Shown here: piece by piece, positions 45,526-54,458 of the stretch
How the letters are laid out: each line of letters opens with the position of its first letter
Numbering within the stretch: the first letter of the stretch is position 1
The notes under the pieces: generated by a model
The model's database searches: none
What the model was told of the DNA's origin: nothing
Seen by the model: the letters and a program-made list of their open reading frames with translations, nothing else
Made by a program: the position numbers and the translations under genes
Source: Luteibacter yeojuensis
Lineage (GTDB): Bacteria; Pseudomonadota; Gammaproteobacteria; Xanthomonadales; Rhodanobacteraceae
DNA length: 64,000 nt
Reading direction: 5' to 3'
Assembly (NCBI RefSeq): GCF_000964085.1
Contig: NZ_JZRB01000035.1
Location: 1-64,000 of the forward strand

Positions 45526-47798
45526 GCGGCGAGGTCAAACTCTCCCGCCGCCGCTTCCTGAAGTACGCCGCGGGCACCGCGGGCGCCCTTGTCATCGGCA
45601 TCGGCACCGTCGAGGCCGCCGAGCGCCCCGTGCCGCTTGCGCTGCTGGGCGATGCCTGGGCCCAGGTCGGGCCCTATATCCGCGTGGCGGCCGATGGGCG
45701 CACGTTCATCGGCGTGCGCGACCCGGATAACGGCGAAGGCACGGCCACGTCGCTGGCGCGCATCATCGCCGACGAGATGGACGCCGACTGGAACCGCGTC
45801 GTGGTCGAGTACCTCGGCCTGGGCATCGAGAAGGGCAACGGCGAACCCAAATTCACCTACGGCCGCCAGCGCAGCGGCGATGCCACCAGCATCCCCGCCG
45901 CGTGGGCCGACCTGCGCCAGGCCGGCGCGCTCGCCCGCTGGCTGCTGCTGCAGGCGGCCGCGCGCCGCCTCGGCGTGCCGGCCGAGCAGCTGCGCGGCGA
46001 GGGCGGCATGGCCGTCGCCGCCGACGGCCGCCGCATCTCCTACGGCGACCTCGCCAGCGCCGCCGCGGGCATCGACGCGCCCGCCACGCCGCCCCCGGTC
46101 AAGGCCGCCGAGCGTTACACCCTCATCGGCCAGCCGGCCGGCGATATCGACGCCCGCGCCGTCGTCACCGGCGCGCTGCGCTACGCGGCCGACGAATCCA
46201 TCGGCGAGCCGCTCATCGCCGTGCTGGCCCGCTGCCCCTACCCGGGGGGCTCGCTCGATGGCGCCGACCGCGACGCGGCCGGCAAGGTCGAGGGCGTGTT
46301 CGCGGTGGTCGACGTCACCCCCGAACAGGGCCAGGCGCCCGGCATGGCCGCGCAGGCGCCCGCCATCGCCGTCATCGCGCGCGATACGTGGGCCGCGCTG
46401 AAAGGCCGCGAGGCCCTCAAGGCCACGTGGAAACCGGGCCAGGCCACCGAGCCCTCCGCCGGCGACCTCGAGAAGAAAGCGCTTGCGCTGTTCGACGACG
46501 ACACCGCCACGCCCAGCACGGTGCGCAACGATGGCGATGTCGCCACCGCACGCAAGAAAGCCGCGCGCGCCCTCGAATCCACCTACGTGCAGCCATGGGT
46601 GGCGCATGCCACCGCCGAGACCCCCAACTGCCTGGTGCGCCTCGACCCGGATACGAGCATCACCATCGTCGCGGCCACGCAATCGCCCCGCCAGGTCTAC
46701 GCCGTGGTGCAGCGGATGACCGGCTTCGGCCCCGACCAGGTCTACATCCGCGTGCCGCGCGGCGGCGGCGGCTTCGGCCGCCGGCTCGAATCCGATTACA
46801 TCGCCGAGGCCGTGGCCATCGCCCAGGCCAAGAAGCCGCAGGAGATCCAGAACCGCCCGGTGCGCGTGCTGTGGACCCGCGACGACGACCTGGCCCACGA
46901 CTACTACCGGCCGTTCGCGGTGCACCGCCTCAACGCCTCGCTCGACAAGAAGAAGGCCATCGTCGGCTGGCACCAGCGCATGGCCAGCCCCTCCGTGCTC
47001 GCCGGCCGCGCCACCCCGCCCGACCGCCTCTGGCAGTCCGAGCTGGTGCCCGATGCGCTGCCGGCCGGCCTCGTGCCGAACTACCGCAGCGACTACTACC
47101 CGCTCGATTCCCTGCTGGCGCGCGGCGAGTGGCGCGGCTCGCCGCATGTTACCCCCACGTTCGCCAGCGAAAGCTTCATCGACGAGCTGGCCCACGCGGT
47201 AGGCGCCAACCCGCTCGACTACCGCCTGCAGATGCTGGGCGACGCGCGCCAGCTGCCGTACAACGGCCGCGGCGGTCCCATCGATACCGCCCGCATGGCC
47301 AACGTGCTGAAGCTCGCCGCCGACAAGCTCGACTGGAGCCGCTGGCTGCGCAGCGAAAACGGCCTGGGCATCGCCTGCGCCTACGTGTTCGGCACCTACG
47401 TGGCGCATGCCATCGAGGTGGCCCCCACGCAGGACGGCATCGATATCCACCGCGTGGTGTGCGTCGCCGACGTGGGCCGCGCCGTGAACCCCCTGGGCCT
47501 GGCCGCCCAGCTCGAGGGCGCCACGCTCGATGCGCTGTCCACCGCGCTGAACCTCGCCATCACCGTGAAGGACGGCAAGGTGCAGCAGGCCGGGTTCAAG
47601 GATTACCCTGTGTCCGCCACGCAGCCGATGCCTTACGAGGTGGAGACCGTGATCGTGCCGTCCACGGCCGATCCTGCCGGCGCCAGCGTCATCGGCATGC
47701 CCTCGGCGGCACCGGCGCTGGCCAATGCCGTGTTCCGCGCCACCGCCGTCCGCGTCCGCAGGTTGCCCCTGCTGCGCGAGCTGGCTCGCCTGCGTTAA
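45522..47798 (+). CDS. Molybdopterin-binding large subunit (IorB-like), unusual active site
   Basis: This 758-residue protein has a twin-arginine signal, SRRRFLKYAAG, for export with its partner. Molybdopterin-binding stretches include VRVPRGGGGFGRRLESDY-like sequence (about residue 415) and the C-terminal SAAPALANAVFRAT. In this superfamily the C-terminal GxGEP loop carries the catalytic glutamate. Here the loop reads VIGMPS, so the expected Glu is a Met. The enzyme may be inactive or have altered chemistry. No XdhC-type maturation factor is adjacent. Confidence 0.88.
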   Translation: MSGEVKLSRRRFLKYAAGTAGALVIGIGTVEAAERPVPLALLGDAWAQVGPYIRVAADGRTFIGVRDPDNGEGTATSLARIIADEMDADWNRVVVEYLGLGIEKGNGEPKFTYGRQRSGDATSIPAAWADLRQAGALARWLLLQAAARRLGVPAEQLRGEGGMAVAADGRRISYGDLASAAAGIDAPATPPPVKAAERYTLIGQPAGDIDARAVVTGALRYAADESIGEPLIAVLARCPYPGGSLDGADRDAAGKVEGVFAVVDVTPEQGQAPGMAAQAPAIAVIARDTWAALKGREALKATWKPGQATEPSAGDLEKKALALFDDDTATPSTVRNDGDVATARKKAARALESTYVQPWVAHATAETPNCLVRLDPDTSITIVAATQSPRQVYAVVQRMTGFGPDQVYIRVPRGGGGFGRRLESDYIAEAVAIAQAKKPQEIQNRPVRVLWTRDDDLAHDYYRPFAVHRLNASLDKKKAIVGWHQRMASPSVLAGRATPPDRLWQSELVPDALPAGLVPNYRSDYYPLDSLLARGEWRGSPHVTPTFASESFIDELAHAVGANPLDYRLQMLGDARQLPYNGRGGPIDTARMANVLKLAADKLDWSRWLRSENGLGIACAYVFGTYVAHAIEVAPTQDGIDIHRVVCVADVGRAVNPLGLAAQLEGATLDALSTALNLAITVKDGKVQQAGFKDYPVSATQPMPYEVETVIVPSTADPAGASVIGMPSAAPALANAVFRATAVRVRRLPLLRELARLR

Positions 47799-47823
47799 TC
47801 AACGAACGTCCCCGGGGTAAAGC

Positions 47824-48591
47824 ATGTCCACCGCATCATTCACCTCGGGAGCCGCCGCGCCACGCCGCACCGACGCCGACCTCATCGCCGGCAACAAGCG
47901 CTTCTACGATGCGCTGTGGGCCGATGCCCGCCTGTGCGCGCCCGAGCGTTTCAACACCTGGCCGCTGGTCTCGGAGCTGGCCGCCCGCGCCACCAGCCGC
48001 CTGGAGGTGGCGCCGGGCCTGCGCCCGCGCCTGCCGCTGGCCGATACCCAGTTCGTCGACCTGTCGCGCCCGGCCCTGTCCGAGCTGCGCCGGGCCGGCG
48101 CGCGGGTGGCCAACGCCATGATCGGTGCCCTGCCGTTCCGCGATGGCGCGTTCGATTTCGTCTGCGCCTTCGACATCCTCGAGCACGTGGTGGACGACGA
48201 CGGTGCCCTCGGTGAACTGGCCCGCGTGGCGGTGCCAGGGGCCAGCCTGCTGCTGTCCACCCCGCTGCACCCCGACGCCTGGACCCCGTTCGACGATTTC
48301 GTGGGCCACTACCGCCGCTACGAGCCCGAGGCCATCCGCGCCCTGCTCGCGCGCCATGGCTTCACCATCGAGCGCAGCGCCGTCTACGGCATGCAGCCCA
48401 AGTCGTCGAAGCTGCTCGACCTGGGCCAGTATTTCCTCACCCACCACCGGGCCCGCGCCATGTGGTGGTACAACCGCGTGTTCATGCCGCTGGGCATGCG
48501 GTTCCAGAAGCCGCTGGCCTTCAAACCGGGCTTCGACCCGGCCCCCGGCGTCGACGAGGTCCTGCTGGTCTGCCGCAAGGCAATTACTTAA
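47824..48591 (+). CDS. SAM-dependent methyltransferase, class I
   Basis: This 255-residue protein of Methyltransf_11 type has a degenerate SAM loop, LEVAPGLRPRLP, the acidic turn FVDLS, ALPFRDGAFDFVCAFDILEHV (motifs II and post-II), and a C-terminal region FDDFVGHYRRYEPEAI. It probably modifies a small molecule or lipid; the substrate is not evident. It is 25 nt after the IorB-like gene and may be co-transcribed. Confidence 0.85.
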   Translation: MSTASFTSGAAAPRRTDADLIAGNKRFYDALWADARLCAPERFNTWPLVSELAARATSRLEVAPGLRPRLPLADTQFVDLSRPALSELRRAGARVANAMIGALPFRDGAFDFVCAFDILEHVVDDDGALGELARVAVPGASLLLSTPLHPDAWTPFDDFVGHYRRYEPEAIRALLARHGFTIERSAVYGMQPKSSKLLDLGQYFLTHHRARAMWWYNRVFMPLGMRFQKPLAFKPGFDPAPGVDEVLLVCRKAIT

Positions 48592-48675
48592 ATCGAGCAA
48601 AAACAGGGGCTTTACATATGGCGCGGCGCAACTGGTTATGATGCGCCACCTCCACGTCCCCCGGATTGAAGCGGC

Positions 48676-49959
48676 ATGCTCTACCTGATGCACGAATGGC
48701 AGCGGTCCATGCTCAGCCCGCTGTCGTACTGGGCCGAAGCCGGCGCCAAGATGTTCGGTGACCTCGCCAGCCCCTTTGCCCGCATGCCTGGCGCCGACCG
48801 CGCCGCTGCCGGCTACGAGCTGATGTTCCGCCTGGGCAAGGCCTACGAGAAGCCCGAGTTCGACATCCACAGCGTGCACGCGCATGGCCACGACGTGGCC
48901 ATCGTGGAGCAGGTGGCGATGAGCAAGCCGTTCTGCACGCTCAAGCGCTTCAAGCGCTTCAGCGACGACCAGGCCACCGTCGACAAGATGAAGCACGACC
49001 CGGCGGTGCTCGTCGTGGCGCCGCTTTCCGGCCACCACAGCACGCTGCTGCGCGATACCGTGCGCACGCTGCTGCGCGACCACAAGGTGTACATCACCGA
49101 CTGGGTCGACGCCCGCATGGTGCCGCTGCAGGAGGGCTCGTTCTCCCTCGCCGACTACGTGTCGTACATCGAGGACTTCATCCGCCACGTGGGCGTCCAC
49201 CGCGCGCACGTGGTCTCGGTGTGCCAGCCCACCGTGCCGGTGCTGGCCGCGGTATCGCTCATGGCCGCGCGCGGCGAGGCCACGCCCGCCACGCTCACCC
49301 TCATGGGCGGGCCCATCGATACCCGCGAGAGCCCCACCAGCGTCGATAACCTGGCCACCACGCGGCCGCTCTCGTGGTTCCGCAACCAGCTCATCCACAA
49401 GGTGCCCTACCAGTACCCCGGCGCGGGCCGCGAGGTGTACCCGGGCTTCCTGCAGCACGCGGGCTTCCTTGCCATGAACCCCAGCCGGCATGTCATGTCG
49501 CACTGGGATTTCTACGAGAACCTGCGCAAGGGCGACCTGGACGACGCCGAGGCGCACCGCAAGTTCTACGACGAGTACAACGCCGTGCTCGACATGCCGG
49601 CCGAGTACTACCTCGACACCATCGAAACCGTGTTCCAGGAACACCGGCTGCCCAAGGGCACGTGGGAAGTGCACGGCGAGCTGGTCAAGCCCGCGAAGAT
49701 CAAGGACACCGCCCTGCTCACCATCGAGGGCGAGCTCGACGATATCTCGGGCCTGGGCCAGACCGAAGCCGCGCACGGCCTGTGCAAGGGCATTACCAAG
49801 AAGCGCAAGAAGCACATTACCGTGGAAGGCGCCGGCCACTACGGCATCTTCAGCGGCCGCCGCTGGCGCGACGTGGTGTACCCCCACGTGCGCGACTTCA
49901 TCAAGCAGTACGACAAAGGCAACAGCAACACCGGCGCGCAAGGCACCCGCAAGGCCTGA
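48676..49959 (+). CDS. phaZ: Intracellular polyhydroxyalkanoate depolymerase
   Basis: This 427-residue alpha/beta hydrolase has a lipase-like box with a Cys nucleophile, VSVCQPTVP (about residue 182), and typical PhaZ features: VAPLSGHHSTLLRDTV, YITDWVDARMVP, and the C-terminal catalytic His in GAGHYGIFSGRRWR. It breaks down stored polyhydroxybutyrate to monomers or oligomers. No phaC, phaA or phaB gene is in the window. A REP palindrome begins 13 nt after the stop. Confidence 0.92.
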   Translation: MLYLMHEWQRSMLSPLSYWAEAGAKMFGDLASPFARMPGADRAAAGYELMFRLGKAYEKPEFDIHSVHAHGHDVAIVEQVAMSKPFCTLKRFKRFSDDQATVDKMKHDPAVLVVAPLSGHHSTLLRDTVRTLLRDHKVYITDWVDARMVPLQEGSFSLADYVSYIEDFIRHVGVHRAHVVSVCQPTVPVLAAVSLMAARGEATPATLTLMGGPIDTRESPTSVDNLATTRPLSWFRNQLIHKVPYQYPGAGREVYPGFLQHAGFLAMNPSRHVMSHWDFYENLRKGDLDDAEAHRKFYDEYNAVLDMPAEYYLDTIETVFQEHRLPKGTWEVHGELVKPAKIKDTALLTIEGELDDISGLGQTEAAHGLCKGITKKRKKHITVEGAGHYGIFSGRRWRDVVYPHVRDFIKQYDKGNSNTGAQGTRKA

Positions 49960-49971
49960 AAAAGCCGCCAT

Positions 49972-50015
49972 GTGGGAGCGCGCTTGCGCGCGATCGCGCG
50001 CAAGCGCGCTCCTAC
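49972..50015. repeat. Near-perfect 44-bp REP palindrome
   Basis: GTGGGAGCGCGCTTGCGCGC and its inverse meet around GATC, with a single mismatch in the outer arm. It lies between the convergent phaZ and SLC13-type genes. The GTAG end (rc of CTAC, 50012-50015) supplies the TAG stop of the transporter gene. Confidence 0.9.
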
Positions 50016-51115
50016 AAGAGCAGCGCGCCTATCGCGGCCATCACCACGAAGAACGGCACCGACCACGCGTGGAACGCGCCCCAGGCGCGCTTCTCGCCCA
50101 GCAGCCGTAGCGCGATGAGGTTGGCCAGCGAGCCCAGGATGAAGCCGAAGCCGCCGACGTTCACGGCCCACGCCAGCGTGCGCCAGTCGTGTGAATACTC
50201 GGCCAGCAGGATCGCCGCGGGCACGTTGCTCACCACCTGCGAGGCCAGCGCTCCCGTGGCGAACAGGTGCAGCGGCTGGTGCAGGTCAAGCGCGCCCAGC
50301 CATTGCCTGATGATGCCCAGGCCCGCCAGCATGCGCAGGTCGATGAACATCAGCACGAAGGTGAGCAGCAGGCCCCAGTCGATGGCGGCGAGCACCTTGC
50401 GGCGGAACAGCGCGAATGCCACGAACAGGCCAAGCAGGCCCCAGGCGGCGTGGTGCGCGTCGGCGAGGAACAGGAAGGGGATGTAAAGCACGGCGCCCAC
50501 GATGAGCATGGCGCGGTCGAGCCCGCTGTCGACGTGCTCGTGCACCTCCAGCGGCGTGCCCGGGAACGCCACGGCCGTGAGCGCCAGCAGCAGCGCCATG
50601 GCGATGGCCACCACCGGCAGCATCTGCCAGACGAAGCCGCCAAAGCCGATGCCCCACTGCTGCCAAAGGAACAGGTTCTGCGGGTTGCCTATGGGCGTGA
50701 GCATGGAGCCGGCGTTCACGGCCAGGGCCTCGAAGATGACCAGGCGCATGGCCGGTATCCGGGCGATGCGGCACATGCTGAGCGTGAGCGGCACCATCAC
50801 GAACAGCGACACGTCGTTGGTGAGCAGCATCGACAGCAACGCCGTGGCGCCCACGAGGCCCAGCGCGGCCAGCCGGCGCGTGGGCGTGTGGTCGATGAGC
50901 CAGCGGCCGGCATGCGCCAGGGCGCCGCTTTGCTCCACGGCCTTGGTGAGGATGAGCAGGCCGGCGAGCGCCGCGATGGTGGGCCAGTCGACCAGCGACG
51001 GCCAGCTGGCGATGCGCGCCGGCATGGCCACCGCGAAGAGGATGGCCACGCCGAGCAGCACGAGGAAAAACACGTCGCGGCGCAGGTTGCGCAACGACTC
51101 AGGCAGCCACGTCAT
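50012..51115 (-). CDS. SLC13/ArsB-NhaD-type anion or ion transporter
   Basis: This 367-residue membrane protein has about eleven spans. LLTNDVSLFVMVPLTL and VNAGSMLTPIGNPQNLFLWQ are the conserved hairpins of the CitMHS/ArsB/NhaD superfamily, and VVSNVPAAILLAEY is the repeat-related second hairpin. It probably moves a carboxylate, sulfate or similar anion; the substrate is unknown. Its TAG stop is formed by a REP element, so the C-terminus may have been defined by repeat insertion. Confidence 0.85.
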   Translation of the reverse strand: MTWLPESLRNLRRDVFFLVLLGVAILFAVAMPARIASWPSLVDWPTIAALAGLLILTKAVEQSGALAHAGRWLIDHTPTRRLAALGLVGATALLSMLLTNDVSLFVMVPLTLSMCRIARIPAMRLVIFEALAVNAGSMLTPIGNPQNLFLWQQWGIGFGGFVWQMLPVVAIAMALLLALTAVAFPGTPLEVHEHVDSGLDRAMLIVGAVLYIPFLFLADAHHAAWGLLGLFVAFALFRRKVLAAIDWGLLLTFVLMFIDLRMLAGLGIIRQWLGALDLHQPLHLFATGALASQVVSNVPAAILLAEYSHDWRTLAWAVNVGGFGFILGSLANLIALRLLGEKRAWGAFHAWSVPFFVVMAAIGALLL

Positions 51116-51173
51116 CCGGGGGATCCGACCTCAAGGTGAGGTGGATCATAGCGAACCGGTATGTCGTCGAACT

Positions 51174-51267
51174 GTAGGAGCGCGCTTGCGCGCGACATCT
51201 TTCGCCCAAACGCAGCAGGCCCTGCAGCAGTATCGCGAAAGATGTCGCCCGCAAGCGGGCTCCTACG
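51174..51267. repeat. Inverted REP pair, mixed type
   Basis: GTAGGAGCGCGCTTGCGCGC at 51174 and the partner ending GGGCTCCTAC at 51267 differ in the loop side (GCGCGCTTGCGCGC versus GCCCGCAAGCGGGC), but share GACATCTTTCGC inverted. It lies between the transporter and DUF2807 genes. Confidence 0.85.
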
Positions 51268-51274
51268 GGCACCC

Positions 51275-52048
51275 TCAGCGGAACTTGTCGGGGATATCGA
51301 CCTTGCCGGTGACGCCCTTGTGGTCGACATCGCCGCTGCCGGCGGTGCGGACGTGCAGGTCGCCCTTCACGCCGTCCACGTCGAGGTCGCCCGAGCCAAT
51401 GGTGCCGACATCGACGTTGCCCGTGATGTCGGTGAGCTTGGCGTCACCCGAGCCCACGGTGCCGATGCTGACGCCGCCGTTGATGGTGCGGGCGGTGAAA
51501 TCGCCGGAACCAACGCTACCCACTTCGATGGGGCCGCTGTTGGAGACCTTGACGTCGCCGGAGCCCACGTTGGCTTTGACGCGGCCGCGCACGCCATCGA
51601 CGATGAGGTCACCCGAGCCGGCGGCGCTCTCGAGCGACGCCACGCCACGCACCTCGGCATCGCCCGAGCCGACCTCGACGATGACGGGGAGGTTGGCAGG
51701 CACGTTGGCCTCGACCTTCAGCTCGGCGTAGGAGCCGCCCCAGTTCATGTGCCAGCCGCTGTCCTTGTTGCGCAGCTCGACGACCAGCGTATCGCCCTGC
51801 TTCGACTGCACGACCTCGAGGTTATCGGCGATGGCCTGGGTGGAGCCACAGGCGCGGCCATGCGCGCCCGGCTTGCCACCGCCACTGCCGTTCACCTTGA
51901 GGTCGAACGAGTTCACGACAAAGCGGACGGCCTTGACCGACGACAGGTCGAAATCGAGGTTGCGGTCCGCGTGGAACTTGCATTCGGGGTTGTCGGCCAT
52001 GGCGGCCAGCGGCGTGAGCAGTAGCGCGGCGAAAATGAGGTGACGCAT
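51275..52048 (-). CDS. DUF2807-type secreted beta-helix protein with GSGD repeats
   Basis: This 257-residue protein has a signal peptide (about 1-18, ending AAMA). From about residue 120 it contains eight VGSGD/AGSGD repeats spaced about 18-20 residues apart, for example ESAAGSGDLIVDGVRG and ANVGSGDVKVSNSG. This regular spacing predicts a right-handed beta-helix or solenoid (head-GIN/DUF2807 family). A cell-envelope location is likely. Function is unknown. A REP pair follows its stop. Confidence 0.83.
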   Translation of the reverse strand: MRHLIFAALLLTPLAAMADNPECKFHADRNLDFDLSSVKAVRFVVNSFDLKVNGSGGGKPGAHGRACGSTQAIADNLEVVQSKQGDTLVVELRNKDSGWHMNWGGSYAELKVEANVPANLPVIVEVGSGDAEVRGVASLESAAGSGDLIVDGVRGRVKANVGSGDVKVSNSGPIEVGSVGSGDFTARTINGGVSIGTVGSGDAKLTDITGNVDVGTIGSGDLDVDGVKGDLHVRTAGSGDVDHKGVTGKVDIPDKFR

Positions 52049-52218
52049 GGGTGGTGCCCTCCGGTGATGATGCGGTGTGCCGGTCATGGATGCAGCCCGC
52101 CCGCAGAAGGTTGCAATGCGCGTTTTCACACGAAACTGACCGGACGGCAACCGGGCAGTCAACCGCGGGCGGGCAGCCACGTTTTCTCCCGTGCAACAGC
52201 CACCCGGAGAGACACCCC

Positions 52219-52746
52219 ATGCAACGCAAGACCCTGCTCGCCAGCGCCGCCTCCCTCCTCCTTGCCGGTTCGGCCGCCTTCGCTTTCGCGCAGGACGCCG
52301 CCCCCAAGGCCCCCGCCGCCCCGGCGGCCAACACCACCCAGCCGGCCCCGCAGCAGCGTGACGGCGGCCCGAAGTGGGGCCACGACCACGGCGGCCCGCG
52401 CGGCGACCACGGCCAGTGGGGCCACGGCCGCGGCCACGAAATGAGCGGCGTCATCGGTGACCTGCGCGGCCTCGAGCGCCTGTACATCATGAGCGGCCGC
52501 CAGAAGGAACTGCCGGCGCTGTACAACAGCGTGCTGGCCAAGTCGCAGAACCCCATGGTGCGCGACTACGCCTACCGCCACCTCGCCCGCGCGCAGATGG
52601 CACCGGCCAATGTCGACGCCGCCATCGCCACCATGAAGAAGAGCCTGGACGAGAACCTCGCCAACGACCAGAAGCGCCACGAGGAAATGGCGGCGTTCAA
52701 GGCCCGCATGCAGCAACGCACGCAGACGGCACCCAGCGCGCAATAA
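52219..52746 (+). CDS. His/Gly-rich periplasmic hypothetical protein
   Basis: This 175-residue protein has a signal peptide (about 1-24, ending AFAFAQ), a low-complexity His/Gly/Asp segment (KWGHDHGGPRGDHGQWGHG, about 52-72) and a helical domain (DLRGLERLYIMSGRQKELPALYNSVLAKSQNP...). The His-rich part could bind metal. The helical part has the length of a small hairpin repeat fold. I recognise no family. The ATG at 52219 is chosen because it starts the signal peptide. Confidence 0.7.
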   Translation: MQRKTLLASAASLLLAGSAAFAFAQDAAPKAPAAPAANTTQPAPQQRDGGPKWGHDHGGPRGDHGQWGHGRGHEMSGVIGDLRGLERLYIMSGRQKELPALYNSVLAKSQNPMVRDYAYRHLARAQMAPANVDAAIATMKKSLDENLANDQKRHEEMAAFKARMQQRTQTAPSAQ

Positions 52747-52752
52747 GAAAAT

Positions 52753-52851
52753 GTAGGAGCGCACACCCGTGCGCGAAAAGCCAACGAAGCGGTGTAACCG
52801 CACCCGTTGCCTCTTCGCGAAAAGCTGTCGCCCACGGGTGTGGGCTCCTAC
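52753..52851. repeat. Inverted REP pair, compound
   Basis: The left arm GTAGGAGCGCACACCCGTGC shares 40 bp with the element at 43462. The right arm is of the GTGGGCTCCTAC type. It begins 7 nt after the His-rich gene's stop and its right end overlaps the mazG stop codon. Confidence 0.87.
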
Positions 52852-53639
52852 GGTTCCTGCGCTTTGACCTTTCGCCAAAGGGCTTCCTGCTCCTCCAGCG
52901 AGTAAGAAGCCAGCGTGCGCCCCTCGCTTTCGGCCAGGGCTTCCATGCCGCGGAAGCGGCGTTCGAATTTCTGGTTCGCACCGCGTAGCGCACGCGAGAC
53001 ATCGACCTTCGCGTGGCGTGCGAGGTTGGCGGCGACAAACAGCAGGTCGCCGATTTCATCCGCGAGGCGCTCGTCGTCGGCCCCGTGCTCGAACTCGTGG
53101 CGCACCTCGTCGAGCTCTTCTTCGAGCTTCGCCAGCACAGGCCGGTGGTCGGGCCAGTCGAAGCCCGTGTTCGCCGCGCGCTTCTGCAGCTTCACCGCGC
53201 GCTGCCATTCGGGCAGGCCGCGCGAAATCCCGGCCAGCGCGCTGGTGTCGTCTCCGCCCTTCGCAAGGCGTTCTTCCGCCTTCAACCGGTCCCAGTCGCG
53301 CGAGCGCGCGGCATCGCTTTCGTGCGTCACGTCGCCAAACACATGCGGGTGCCGGCGCTCCATCTTGTCGCAGATGGCCGCGACCACGTCCGCGAACGCG
53401 AACTCGCCGGCTTCTTCCGCCATGCGCGCATGGAACACCACCTGCAGTAGCAGGTCGCCCAGTTCGTCGCGCAGGTCGTGCATGTCGTGGCGGTCGATGG
53501 CGTCGGCCACCTCGTACGCCTCTTCGATGGTGTACGGCGCGATGGTGGCGAAGCTCTGCTTCACGTCCCAGGGACAACCGTCGGTCGGATCGCGCAGGCG
53601 CGCCATGATCGCGAGGAGGTCGTCGATGGGTCGTGGCAT
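52848..53639 (-). CDS. mazG: Nucleoside triphosphate pyrophosphohydrolase MazG
   Basis: This 263-residue protein has two MazG domains: EEAYEVADAIDRHD with DELGDLLLQVVFHARMAEE, and LEEELDEVRHEFE with LADEIGDLLFVAANLARH. The E-x-x-E...E-x-x-D sites bind metal. It hydrolyses NTPs to NMP and pyrophosphate, a housecleaning role that also lowers ppGpp-related stress in E. coli. Its TAG stop lies inside a REP element. It is 3 nt after cysQ and last of the gspN-hisN-nudE-cysQ-mazG operon. Confidence 0.94.
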   Translation of the reverse strand: MPRPIDDLLAIMARLRDPTDGCPWDVKQSFATIAPYTIEEAYEVADAIDRHDMHDLRDELGDLLLQVVFHARMAEEAGEFAFADVVAAICDKMERRHPHVFGDVTHESDAARSRDWDRLKAEERLAKGGDDTSALAGISRGLPEWQRAVKLQKRAANTGFDWPDHRPVLAKLEEELDEVRHEFEHGADDERLADEIGDLLFVAANLARHAKVDVSRALRGANQKFERRFRGMEALAESEGRTLASYSLEEQEALWRKVKAQEP

Positions 53640-53642
53640 GCG

Positions 53643-54458
53643 TCAGGCGTCCGGGTCGATGAGCCGTGCGGCCCAGTCGATGCTGGTGTCGCCGCAGGCG
53701 ATGAATTCGGGGTTGATGAGCGAATCGCGTGTGTTGTAGCGGAACGGCCGGCCGGCGAGATCGAGCACGGCGCCGCCGGCCTCCTCCAGCACGCACTGCG
53801 CCGCGGCCGTATCCCATTCGGACGTGGCGCCCAGGCGCAGGTACACGTCGGCGTCGCCGCGGGCGATGACGCAGAACTTCAGCGAGGAACCCAGCGCGAA
53901 GGTCTCGTGCTCGCCCAGCCGGCCCAGCAGCGTGGCCGCGCGGACGCCCGCGTGCGAGCGGCTGCCCGTGACGCGCAGCAGGCCGTTGGCCCGGCGGGTG
54001 TGGATCGCCTCGCGCGGCGCGCCAGGCGTGGCCTCGCGCCATGCACCGTGCCCCTGCGCCGCGGCGTAGAGATCGCCCGTGACGGGCGCGAGCACCACGC
54101 CGAGCACCGCACGGTGGTCTTCGATGAGCGCGATGTTTACCGTGAACTCGCCATTGCGCTTCACGAACTCGCGGGTGCCGTCGAGCGGATCGACCAGCCA
54201 GTAGCGGCGCCATGTGCGGCGCTCGGCCCAGGGCGCGGCCAGCGCTTCCTCGGAGATGACCGGGACGCCCGGCGCGATGGCCTGCAGGCCCTGCGCGATG
54301 ACCTTCTGCGCGGCGAGGTCGGCCGCCGTGACCGGCGAGGCATCGGCCTTCTGGATGACTTCGAAATCCTGCGCGTAGATGGCGAGGATGGCCCCGGCGG
54401 CCTCGCGCGCGATGGCGCAGACGTCGTCGAGCCAGGCCTGCGGGCGCGGCGCGCTCAC
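53643..54458 (-). CDS. cysQ: 3'(2'),5'-bisphosphate nucleotidase CysQ
   Basis: This 271-residue inositol-monophosphatase-family enzyme has VISEEALAAPW, the metal motif LVDPLDGTREFVKRNGEFTVNIAL and the second site GATSEWDTAAAQCVL. It clears PAP from sulfate assimilation and supports envelope metabolism. The start is GTG, overlapping the nudE stop by 4 nt (GTGA). A paralogue, hisN, lies two genes upstream. Confidence 0.92.
   Translation of the reverse strand: MSAPRPQAWLDDVCAIAREAAGAILAIYAQDFEVIQKADASPVTAADLAAQKVIAQGLQAIAPGVPVISEEALAAPWAERRTWRRYWLVDPLDGTREFVKRNGEFTVNIALIEDHRAVLGVVLAPVTGDLYAAAQGHGAWREATPGAPREAIHTRRANGLLRVTGSRSHAGVRAATLLGRLGEHETFALGSSLKFCVIARGDADVYLRLGATSEWDTAAAQCVLEEAGGAVLDLAGRPFRYNTRDSLINPEFIACGDTSIDWAARLIDPDA

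Noticed and set aside
45462-47450. 662-codon antisense frame over the IorB-like gene
   Set aside because: Gly/Arg/His-rich composition, no start signal and no recognisable domain; it mirrors the codon bias of the real gene.
47836-49971. 711-codon antisense frame over the methyltransferase and PHA depolymerase genes
   Set aside because: It crosses two unrelated real genes and the gap between them, has biased composition and no motif.
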